Source: Candidatus Petromonas tenebris
Lineage (GTDB): Bacteria > Bacillota > Clostridia > Peptostreptococcales > Caminicellaceae
Assembly: GCA_014236755.1 (NCBI GenBank)
Contig: JACCKY010000002.1
Location: 1-64,000, forward strand
Length of the DNA: 64,000 bases
Direction of reading: 5' to 3'
In this document: piece by piece, positions 1 through 6,730 of the stretch
How the letters are laid out: each line of letters starts with the position of its first letter
Position numbering within the stretch: the first letter of the stretch is position 1
The notes under the pieces: generated by a model
Databases searched by the model: none
Told to the model about the DNA's origin: nothing
The model's input: only the letters and a program-made list of their open reading frames with translations
Made by a program: the position numbers and the translations under genes

Positions 1-44
1 ATTCGACTTGCCCACTTTGTTCTTTTCTCCTCGTTGCTATTCAT
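1..44 (-). CDS. 5' end of an unidentified gene running off the left edge
   Basis: On the reverse strand an ATG at 44 opens a frame that stays open to the window edge (MNSNEEKRTKWASR). A strong Shine-Dalgarno (AGGAGGT, reverse strand, about 50-57) lies 5-6 nt upstream of the ATG, so this is a real translational start. Only 14 residues are visible, polar and lysine/arginine rich, and I do not recognise the family. It is divergent from the recombinase gene at 649, so it probably belongs to the same island. Confidence 0.55.
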   Translation of the reverse strand, partial: MNSNEEKRTKWASR

Positions 45-156
45 ATGATTACCTCCTTCGAGAATATTATCTCATGGAGTTGGTTCCTTGTTAATGTGGG
101 ATGGATTTGACGCTTACAATTGTTCATTGTTTCTTTACACACGAGTTTGTTTACAA

Positions 157-411
157 TTACAAAGTTTGCTTGTCGCAATCGCCAACCGTCATAGGTTTAA
201 ATACCTTTGGCGGTTTTTTGTTGTGTAAAAAAGAATATAAGAATGTATAAATTATTAAATCCGCAGCAGTTGTAATCCCTCGTAAGCCTGTATAATTCGT
301 ATGTGTAGGTGGTTTCGATATTTCCTCCCGTAGGTTATACCCTGCGTATCACTGTCCTTATTTTTCCACGAGCAAACTTTGTAACTACGAGAGCAAACTT
401 ATTTGTAACTA
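157..411. repeat. Inverted and direct copies of an AGCAAACTTTGTAA motif
   Basis: TTACAAAGTTTGCT at 157-170 is the exact reverse complement of AGCAAACTTTGTAA at 371-384. A degenerate direct copy follows at 388-411 (GAGCAAACTTATTTGTAAC). The repeats lie in the 600-bp gene-free interval between the divergent start at 44 and the tyrosine recombinase at 649. A related AAGTTTGT/ACAAACTT palindrome lies beyond the recombinase at 1543-1565. Such flanking repeats could be recombinase binding sites or element-end repeats; this is inference. Confidence 0.5.
180..218 (+). terminator. Probable rho-independent terminator
   Basis: CGCCAA (180-185) pairs with TTGGCG (207-212), AGGT (193-196) pairs with ACCT (203-206) inside it, and a TTTTTT run follows. 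It sits inside the repeat region and ends no visible gene on the plus strand, so it may terminate transcription entering from the left or act as an attenuator. Confidence 0.5.
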
Positions 412-580
412 AACATAGTAATAAATAAAAAATGGGACAAAAATAAGGGTCAATTTCAGAAAAATTTTAAAATAACCAAACGCCAATATTCAGCCGTTTA
501 ATGAGTTTTCTATATAAAATAAAGCATTATACCTGTTGAAAATCCCAGTATACTACTTAATTTATGCATTTTTAGTTCCT

Positions 581-633
581 TAGTCAAGAGAACTTATATA
601 AATATGGGAAATGAATAGTCAAGAGAATTTATA
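581..633 (+). repeat. 18-bp direct repeat upstream of the recombinase
   Basis: TAGTCAAGAGAACTTATA (581-598) recurs at 616-633 with one mismatch, 35 bp apart and just before the recombinase ribosome site (AGGAGGG, 633-639). Position and spacing suit an operator or an arm-type binding site for the recombinase; the function is inferred. Confidence 0.45.
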
Positions 634-648
634 GGAGGGAAAAGGTAA

Positions 649-1488
649 TTGATTGAAGATTTTAAAAGATATTTAAAAATTAATGGAGTTAGTAAAGTAA
701 CTATAAAGTCTTATATTTTAAAAATTAAAGAATATATACAATGGTATCAAGAAAGTTTTGGTTTGGAATTTAGTAAACTCTATAGAGAGAATGTGTTAGA
801 TTACCTAAGTTATTTACAAACTGTTAAAAAGAATAATGCCAAAACAATAAACACAAAGGTAAGTGCATTAATTAAATTCAATGAGTTTCTTTGTGAATGC
901 TGTATTCAAGAAAAAATGATAATTAATAAAAATGACAGGATAAGAATACAAGAACAATTAGTAAGTCCTACAAAAATTAGTAAGCAAGAAGTAGAGTAGT
1001 TTAGGCAAAGAATTTTAGAAGAGGAAGGTGTTAAATATTACTGTATTAGTACTATTGCTGCATATTGTGGTTTAAGGATATCAGAAATATTAAATATTAA
1101 ATTAGAAGATTTTAATTTTACTACAAGAGAACTAATAGTTAATAGAGGTAAAGGTAACAAAATGAGAGTAGTATATATGAATCAGAAAGTAATAAATGCT
1201 ATAAGAGAATATTTAAAGGAAAGAAAAAGTGATAGTCCGTACCTTTTTCCTAGTGAAAAATCTTCAACAGGAATGATGCACCCATCGAGTATAAACAAAG
1301 TCTTTAAGAAATATTCAGACTTGATAACACCTCATGAATTAAGACATCACTATGCTACTATGTTAGTTAGTTCAGGATTTTCTATTTCAGAAGTCGCAGC
1401 ACAACTAGGGCATACTAATGTTCATACAACTTTAAGATATAGTCATACAGATAGAAATGAAATTATTAAGAAAATTGATTGTTTATAA
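649..1488 (+). pseudogene. Tyrosine recombinase interrupted by one in-frame amber codon
   Basis: The frame runs from a TTG at 649 (AGGAGGG nine bases upstream) to 1488, about 279 residues, and is interrupted only by a TAG at 997-999 (codon 117), between the N-terminal SAM-like core-binding domain and the catalytic domain. Both halves are in the same frame. All catalytic residues remain: R143 (CGLRISE), H229 and R232 (HELRH), H255 (LGHTNVHTT) and Y264 (RYSH). It was therefore a full-length XerC/D-like or integron/transposon-type recombinase. A single recent nonsense mutation is simplest; suppression or two-part translation cannot be excluded. Target and element are unknown. Confidence 0.8.
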
Positions 1489-1542
1489 ACTAGACTATAG
1501 GTAGCCTATGTGACTATACTTTTTTGTTAGTTAAAAATACAT

Positions 1543-1565
1543 AAGTTTGTCAAGGGAACAAACTT
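1543..1565. repeat. Short palindrome AAGTTTGT-N7-ACAAACTT
   Basis: Perfect 8-bp inverted arms (1543-1550, 1558-1565) with a 7-bp spacer, 55 bp after the recombinase stop. This is the geometry of a tyrosine-recombinase core site, and the arms resemble the repeats at 157-411. The interpretation is inferred. Confidence 0.4.
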
Positions 1566-1681
1566 GTAAAGTGATGGAAATTATTGCATCTGTGTTATAT
1601 AATAATTTATATAAATATGACCAAATATTTAAAAAATTACATATGGGAAGATATAATATGTTTTGTTTGTAGGTGATAGCA

Positions 1682-2473
1682 TTGATTGCAGAAATAAAAG
1701 GCAAGATAAGTTCAACAGGTTCAAACCTTAGTGAACGGTTAGAAGATAAACTCACAGGGGACTTTTTTGGTGCTTTAAGATATATTCCATTTAATAAAGC
1801 CACAAAAAATATTCTATTAAATACTAACATTCTAAGAGAAGATTTTTCATATGTGCTTGAGGTTATCAATGCACTGGATATTGATTATTGGGATAGTAAC
1901 ATTCGGTTTTGGCCTTATGATTCTTTGGGGGAGTTAGATGTCTTACTTGAATTTGAAGATATAATAATAGGTATTGAAGTAAAGTTATACAGCGGATTAT
2001 CTTCTAATGATGATGTTGATAATTCAGATTGTGATTGTGTGATGGAAAGCAATCATCAATTATCCCGAGAGTCGAGAATACTAAAGAAAAAAATAGCAGG
2101 TACTAATAAATCGGCATTATTAATATTTATTGCACCAGAATATACTTGTTATCCTATTTGTAAAGAGGCTTATGAGAGAAATATTATCGAAGATAATGTT
2201 ATTCTTGGATATCTATCGTGGGAAGAAATATTAGTTGCTCTTGAAAAAATAGTCAATACAGAGAAATTGAACAAATATGAAGAATTAATAATAAAAGATT
2301 TTATCGTATTATTAAAAAGGAAGGGGCTGGAACGATTTAAGAGTTTTGACTTTGAATGTCAGAATATAAATCGTGAATTATGGTTCCAGTTTAACACTAA
2401 AAAAAATATAGATATAGATTTTATTTCTTTTAATCAAGACATTACAATGGAGGGTTATTATGAATTTAGGTGA
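1682..2473 (+). CDS. PD-(D/E)XK nuclease-like protein
   Basis: About 263 residues. A PD-(D/E)XK core is visible: D86 in GELDVLLEF and E99-V-K101 in GIEVKLYSG, followed by an NHQLSRESRIL helix typical of the superfamily. These fit a metal-dependent DNA nuclease, but the exact family is unknown to me. Start: TTG 1682 is preferred, 4-5 bases after AGGTGAT; GTG 1673 is the alternative. It is first of four co-directional genes and overlaps the next by 14 bp, so the two are probably translationally coupled. With the recombinase upstream and the integration module downstream, a defence or genome-maintenance role is plausible but inferred. Confidence 0.65.
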   Translation: MIAEIKGKISSTGSNLSERLEDKLTGDFFGALRYIPFNKATKNILLNTNILREDFSYVLEVINALDIDYWDSNIRFWPYDSLGELDVLLEFEDIIIGIEVKLYSGLSSNDDVDNSDCDCVMESNHQLSRESRILKKKIAGTNKSALLIFIAPEYTCYPICKEAYERNIIEDNVILGYLSWEEILVALEKIVNTEKLNKYEELIIKDFIVLLKRKGLERFKSFDFECQNINRELWFQFNTKKNIDIDFISFNQDITMEGYYEFR

Positions 2474-3035
2474 GAATATCAAAAATGCATTTGATGTTGT
2501 AAGGAAAACATATGAAAATGTAGATAAATTAATGAAATTCTGTGATTCTATTGCCAATGATTGTGGGTATGAGGCTGTAACTGATAAGTTTTTAAGGTAT
2601 AAATCAGATTCATATTATGGAGGATGGTTTATTGATAGTTTCATAAAGTTATATCAATCGGAAAAGGATAAAGTATTAGAAAACGATTGGAAAAATGGAC
2701 CTGTATTTGTAATGGAATTAAACTTTGAGGATATACCAACAGTTTACTTGTCTAAATTTGAATATGATAACATCTCCGATTGGTCTAAAGGAGTATCTCC
2801 AACAGAACATTGGGGTTTTTCAGAACCAATAGACTGCCAAGGAAGTGGGTTTAAGGAAAAGAATTTAGATAAAAAAGATGGATATTATGTTTCTGAACCT
2901 GAAACTGAAAATGTTCAGAGTAAGTATTGGGGGATTAAAAGAGTTGTTTATACAACTTTTGATTTATTACAGTTAAATTCAAATAATATTTTAGAAAAAG
3001 TGTTTGGTGAGTTTGATACATTAAGAAACTTATAA
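2460..3035 (+). CDS. Unknown protein coupled to the PD-(D/E)XK gene
   Basis: 191 residues, not recognised. The ATG lies inside the upstream gene with GGAGGG just before it, giving a 14-bp overlap and so probable coupling. The protein is acidic and soluble-looking, without signal peptide or membrane segment. It is rich in W/Y/F clusters (YYGGWFIDSF, SKYWGIKRVVYTTFDLL), which suggests a compact alpha/beta fold. The tight overlap suggests a partner, specificity factor or immunity-type companion of the nuclease-like protein; that is inference from arrangement only. Confidence 0.6.
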   Translation: MNLGENIKNAFDVVRKTYENVDKLMKFCDSIANDCGYEAVTDKFLRYKSDSYYGGWFIDSFIKLYQSEKDKVLENDWKNGPVFVMELNFEDIPTVYLSKFEYDNISDWSKGVSPTEHWGFSEPIDCQGSGFKEKNLDKKDGYYVSEPETENVQSKYWGIKRVVYTTFDLLQLNSNNILEKVFGEFDTLRNL

Positions 3036-3088
3036 ATATGTAAGTAATTAACTAAGATGCACAACTTTATATGTGGAGGGAAATTACT

Positions 3089-3844
3089 ATGGCTGATATT
3101 AATAACCCATCATTATTAATGCCACCAGATAGATATGTTACACTACGAGAGCAGTATGACTATAATTCACCAGACTGTACATTTGAGATTATTCAAACTG
3201 GTAACTTATATAATGCTGGGAAATTTGTTGGTATATTTGCAAGAGAAATACCAAGTGCAAAGCCTGAGGGTGTAAATCTTAGGCGGTTTGAAAATATAGT
3301 TCAGGAAGTGTTTCAGGATTGTTATGCTGCATTTGCCTCTAATAGTTTTACTGATATTCATATAGAAAATTTAAAACAAATATCTTCAGCCATTATATAT
3401 TGGAAAATGTCAAGTCAGGGTGGGCGTGCCAAGTTAAAGATGGAGAACCTGCAATCGAAATGGAATAATGATACAGTAAAACAGTTGCTAGATGCTTATG
3501 TAAAAAAGGATATGTCACTTTTTCGGATTGGAGGAGTTAGAGTACCAACCGCAACAGCATTTATGAGGTTTCTGTTTCCAGATGATTTCGGAATAATGGA
3601 TTCCCGTGTAGTAGGTAAATATACACAACCAAATGGTATAACTACTTTGAGCCTAAGAAATGATGGATACATTAACGATACGAAACAGAATATTGAAAAG
3701 TATGACACAGAATATATAGCCTTTCTTCGTAATGAAGCGGAACTTTTAAACAAGTTAAATGTAAAATTTAAAGATGTTGATGCAAAGGGAGTTGTTGTTT
3801 CTACAGGATTTCGTGCTTGTGATATTGAAATGGCACTCTTTTAA
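3089..3844 (+). CDS. Unknown protein with a helix-hairpin-helix/glycosylase-like segment
   Basis: 251 residues from ATG 3089 (GGAGGG eight bases upstream). The segment FRIGGVRVPTATAFMRF-LFPDDFGIMDSRV resembles the GxG-TAS helix-hairpin-helix plus P-D-x-F-x-I-x-D-x-R-V pattern of OGG-like DNA glycosylase relatives, and a C-terminal R-x-x-D-x-E-x-A-L (residues about 242-250) also recurs in that unnamed group. No catalytic lysine can be assigned with confidence. The 53-bp gap from the preceding gene fits one operon. Tentatively a DNA-binding or base-recognising protein in the island cargo. Confidence 0.5.
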   Translation: MADINNPSLLMPPDRYVTLREQYDYNSPDCTFEIIQTGNLYNAGKFVGIFAREIPSAKPEGVNLRRFENIVQEVFQDCYAAFASNSFTDIHIENLKQISSAIIYWKMSSQGGRAKLKMENLQSKWNNDTVKQLLDAYVKKDMSLFRIGGVRVPTATAFMRFLFPDDFGIMDSRVVGKYTQPNGITTLSLRNDGYINDTKQNIEKYDTEYIAFLRNEAELLNKLNVKFKDVDAKGVVVSTGFRACDIEMALF

Positions 3845-3879
3845 TCAGGTACTAACTATGTAAAAAGGAGGACCTGAAA

Positions 3880-4473
3880 ATGAATAAAATAGATGATCGT
3901 GAAAAGATTAGGATTCTTTTTGAATTATTAGAAAATACCATAAAAGAAAAGTTTAAATATGTAGGAAAAAGAAAATGGGGAAATCCATCGGGTAATCAGC
4001 AGGAATTAGATGTTTATGAAATTGAAGATGGAGTTAATAAAATTTGGCTCTCTACTACAGAATGGTGTAATGCTTCTTCAGGTGAAATTAATAGATGTTG
4101 TATTATAACCACATTGCCGGATTATAACAGGAGAAATACTTTAGGACAGATTTTTGAAATGAATATGCCTTACCATTTTTCAAAATTATTTAATACTCGA
4201 GTATATGAGGAAGGTAATGAAGTTGAAATAAGAAATTATGGGAAATTTACAATAGGCAGAAGAGGATTAAAGAAACAGTATTTTTTTGACTACCTTAGAG
4301 AAAATGGCTTTGAAGATGAGATTAAATATGATGAAGAAGGAAAAGAATATATCAGCGTTATAAAAATAAAGGATAACAATATTAATTCTCAATATTTAAA
4401 ATATAGGTTGATAAAATGGACTAATTTGCTTAAAGAATTTAAAGATTATTATAGAAAACTTTTTGAGCATTAA
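3880..4473 (+). CDS. Unknown protein, last gene of the island cargo
   Basis: 197 residues from ATG 3880 with a strong AAGGAGG upstream. Lysine-rich, soluble-looking, no motif I recognise; the N-terminal half has the look of a small alpha/beta domain and the C-terminus is helical (SQYLKYRLIKWTNLLKEF). It follows the 3089 gene by 35 bp on the same strand and is closed by a strong bidirectional terminator, making it the fourth gene of the cargo unit. Function unknown. Confidence 0.55.
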   Translation: MNKIDDREKIRILFELLENTIKEKFKYVGKRKWGNPSGNQQELDVYEIEDGVNKIWLSTTEWCNASSGEINRCCIITTLPDYNRRNTLGQIFEMNMPYHFSKLFNTRVYEEGNEVEIRNYGKFTIGRRGLKKQYFFDYLRENGFEDEIKYDEEGKEYISVIKIKDNNINSQYLKYRLIKWTNLLKEFKDYYRKLFEH

Positions 4474-4536
4474 GAAGATGATTCAAGATTTGAGAAGTAT
4501 AAATTTGTTTTTAGTATTAAAGGCTTTATTGTTAGC

Positions 4537-4588
4537 AAAATAAAAGAGTTGTAAGAATCATTATGGATTCTTACAACTCTTTTATTTT
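4537..4588. terminator. Strong bidirectional terminator between convergent genes
   Basis: A 23-bp inverted repeat (4537-4559 with 4566-4588) around a 6-nt loop, with A-tract on one side and T-tract on the other. It separates the cargo operon from the convergent XRE gene and would serve both. Confidence 0.9.
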
Positions 4589-4596
4589 TGAACTGT

Positions 4597-5325
4597 TTAC
4601 TCTTCAACTAACTCCTTTAATAGCCTTAAAGCCTTTTGGTTATTGGTGTTATTAATATTAATGTAAGTTTCAAGTAATTTAATTCTTTCTTCCTTAGATT
4701 TAATTTGCTTTGTATCTAATGTATCTAAATCAACCCTACTTTTAAAACTAAATCCTCCTTTTATGCATTCATCGATTAATAACGATAGGCTTGATAACTC
4801 ATCAATATCAAACGATTCAAGTTTTAGTATTTCTAATAACTGAAAGAGAATTTTACAAATGAGATTAAGTTTCATTAAATCCTCTTTTGAAAAATAGTTT
4901 TTAGAATCATCTTCTAAGTCAATCAGATTTACTAATATTCCAAAAAACATTATATAACTGTTCACATATAGTTCTTTATTTTTTAATTTCTTATCCGCAT
5001 TGATATTTAAATCACTGCTATCGATAGAATATACATGCGATAAATTATGCAGTACCTTTTTTGCATTAGATTCAATTAATTCAGATATAAAGTTTTCACT
5101 ACATTTATCTAATAAGTAGTCAGTAAAACCCATCATATAATCAATTGAAGTGTTGTAAAATTCTGCGAATCTCTTGAGGGTATTAAAATTAGGTCTTCTG
5201 TCACCTGTTTCATATTTAATAATTGAATTGTAAGGTATTCCAATAAGTTCTGATAATTCTTTTTGAGATAAGCCATGATAATTTCTAAGTTCTTTAAGTT
5301 TTTCACAAAATTTATTTTCTTCCAA
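4597..5325 (-). CDS. XRE-family repressor of the integrated element
   Basis: 242 residues starting at TTG 5325, with AGGAGGTG seven bases upstream; longer in-frame extensions lack a ribosome site. Residues about 8-62 form a classic helix-turn-helix (LSQKELSELIGIPYNSIIKYE). The C-terminal 170 residues are an alpha-helical domain I cannot assign and show no LexA/CI-type Ser-Lys protease motif. Its own promoter (TATAAT 5347-5352, TTGCAC 5370-5375, reverse strand) overlaps one operator, implying autorepression, and a divergent promoter serves the genes to the right. It probably keeps the excisionase/integrase module silent. Confidence 0.75.
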   Translation of the reverse strand: MEENKFCEKLKELRNYHGLSQKELSELIGIPYNSIIKYETGDRRPNFNTLKRFAEFYNTSIDYMMGFTDYLLDKCSENFISELIESNAKKVLHNLSHVYSIDSSDLNINADKKLKNKELYVNSYIMFFGILVNLIDLEDDSKNYFSKEDLMKLNLICKILFQLLEILKLESFDIDELSSLSLLIDECIKGGFSFKSRVDLDTLDTKQIKSKEERIKLLETYININNTNNQKALRLLKELVEE

Positions 5326-5346
5326 AACTTCACCTCCTTTAAAATG

Positions 5347-5375
5347 ATTATACCATCTAAATAAAAATTGTGCAA
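5347..5375 (-). promoter_or_regulatory. Promoter of the XRE repressor
   Basis: Reverse strand TTGCAC (5370-5375), 17-bp spacer, TATAAT (5347-5352). The -35 hexamer is itself a half-site of the first operator palindrome. Confidence 0.7.
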
Positions 5376-5395
5376 TAAAATAATAAATTTTGCAC
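5370..5395. promoter_or_regulatory. Operator 1, GTGCAA-N14-TTGCAC
   Basis: Perfect inverted half-sites at 5370-5375 and 5390-5395 (extended TTGTGCAA/TTGCACAA, 5368-5397). It overlaps the repressor's -35 box. The same 26-bp architecture recurs at 5449-5474. Confidence 0.7.
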
Positions 5396-5402
5396 AAAAT
5401 TC

Positions 5403-5431
5403 TTGACAAACAAAAAACAGCACGATATAAT
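5403..5431 (+). promoter_or_regulatory. Consensus divergent promoter of the element
   Basis: TTGACA (5403-5408), 17-bp spacer, TATAAT (5426-5431): both hexamers perfect. It drives the small gene at 5659 and perhaps the excisionase and integrase further right, and lies between the two operators. Confidence 0.85.
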
Positions 5432-5448
5432 ATTTACAAATAAAAAAC

Positions 5449-5474
5449 GTGCAACATAAAAATAAATATTGCAC
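5449..5474. promoter_or_regulatory. Operator 2, GTGCAA-N14-TTGCAC
   Basis: Second copy of the palindrome, half-sites 5449-5454 and 5469-5474, just downstream of the expected start of the plus-strand promoter, where bound repressor would block transcription. Confidence 0.7.
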
Positions 5475-5658
5475 AAAATTAATAAAGAAGGGGTGATATA
5501 AAATCTAATGTTATTTTTAAAACCTGTGTTTTAGCAAATATAAAATTAATAGTATTTAGGTTTCTAATTAAGGAGGTGATAAAATACGAAAATAATTATA
5601 ATTATTAAAGATGTTTTGTAATGTCTAAGGTTTAAAAAGTTTAAGGGGGATGTTAGTT

Positions 5659-6093
5659 ATGAGTTTAGATATTAATATTAATTTATCGAGAAAAGCAAAA
5701 GATTATTTAGATGAAATTAATATTATTGGAATACCAATTGAAGATTCAGATTTAGTAAACAATACAATTGAAATTTTTTACAATATCATAAAAGGATGTA
5801 AAAGTAAACTAAGAAACTACTTTAATGAGAATGAATTATTTTTCTTGTTTGATGTATTTAATGCTAATAAATATAATGGAAACATTAGTGCTAAAAAATA
5901 TCTCTTATATGAATGTGAAGACGTTATAAAAATTGACAGTTTAGATTTAAAGTATGAAATTAATGTTGAGGATTTAATAAATAAAATTAAGGAATTAGAC
6001 GAATTTGAGGCTTTTACAATTATTACAGTAATTAATACTTTCTGGAGAAACCCAAAAAAATATTCTGAAGATTTATCTAAACTATTTGAATAA
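5659..6093 (+). CDS. Small unknown protein of the integrated element
   Basis: 144 residues from ATG 5659; AGGGGG nine bases upstream favours it over ATG 5650, which abuts the ribosome site. Acidic and soluble, no motif recognised. It is the first gene behind the repressor-controlled promoter at 5403, after a leader of over 200 nt. Its position corresponds to early-control or accessory genes of integrative elements, but the sequence itself does not reveal a function. Confidence 0.6.
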   Translation: MSLDININLSRKAKDYLDEINIIGIPIEDSDLVNNTIEIFYNIIKGCKSKLRNYFNENELFFLFDVFNANKYNGNISAKKYLLYECEDVIKIDSLDLKYEINVEDLINKIKELDEFEAFTIITVINTFWRNPKKYSEDLSKLFE

Positions 6094-6210
6094 ATAATAG
6101 GTATAGAGTATTTTATAAATTACTGTTTTCAATTGTATATGTAAAAACTTATAACGATATTAATTTTAATTTTCTCACTTATAAAAAATTAATTCATTAT
6201 ATTTATTATA

Positions 6211-6319
6211 AAGTTTATATGGAGAAGCAGGTATGGTAGCCTGCTGTAATTTGAAAGTTTTCATTTACTAGTTTGACTCTGATATATATACCGTACCTGC
6301 AGGGCCTCCATATTAACTT
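6211..6319 (+). ncRNA. Unassigned structured RNA/leader with alternative pairings
   Basis: A 14-bp outer stem (6211-6224 with 6306-6319, one mismatch) encloses a 10-bp stem (6227-6236 with 6291-6300, one G-U). The 5' strand AGCAGG (6226-6231) can instead pair locally with CCTGCT (6240-6245), so two folds compete. It lies in a 395-bp gene-free gap, 170 bp before the excisionase. Structured RNAs next to integrase/AlpA-type genes are known (for example the int-alpA motif), but I cannot show this belongs to that class. A DNA palindrome such as a recombination site is the alternative. The rest of 6094-6488 is AT-rich with nothing else seen. Confidence 0.5.
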
Positions 6320-6488
6320 TAAATTCTGCGTTCCATATTTGTTTTTATTTTATTTGGGAGTTATTTAATAATAAAATTTACCAATAAATCAATGCAAAAC
6401 TATGTACTATTCATTATATAAACACTTATGTAGAGAAGTGGAAATGATAGTTTTATATGATAAACAAAAAAATAAAGGGGGTAATATA

Positions 6489-6698
6489 ATGGAAAACATG
6501 ATCAAGGGTTATGGTACAATTTTAGAACCAAAACAGATAAAAGAAATTCTTGGTATTGGAAGAAATACAGTTTATAAATTATTAAAAGAAAATAAAATAA
6601 AAAATTTTAAAATTGGTACAAATTATAAGATTCCTAAAAAGGCACTAGAAGAATATATTGAATCACAAATTAATAATGAAATAAACGTAGCCAGTTAA
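6489..6698 (+). CDS. Excisionase-type HTH protein (MerR/AlpA-like)
   Basis: 69 residues from ATG 6489 (AAAGGGGGT upstream). It has the helix-turn-helix-wing pattern of the excisionase/DNA-binding family: LEPKQIKEILGIGRNTVYKLL, then NFKIGTNYKIPKKALEEYI. Such proteins bend attachment-site DNA and direct the integrase toward excision, or act as small activators. It lies 32 bp before the integrase, the usual xis-int order. Confidence 0.8.
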   Translation: MENMIKGYGTILEPKQIKEILGIGRNTVYKLLKENKIKNFKIGTNYKIPKKALEEYIESQINNEINVAS

Positions 6699-6730
6699 TA
6701 TTTCTTTTTCAAATCAAGGGGGCGATTGTA

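Noticed and set aside
1531-1869. Reverse-strand frame opposite the nuclease-like gene start
   Set aside because: No ribosome site; the forward frame has conserved PD-(D/E)XK residues.
5133-5474. Reverse-strand frame overlapping the XRE gene N-terminus
   Set aside because: Overlaps the clear XRE helix-turn-helix frame and the operator region, and lacks a ribosome site.
5566-5600. Good ribosome site AAGGAGGTG without a following start codon
   Set aside because: The nearest triplets are ATA codons followed quickly by TAA; no supported ORF.
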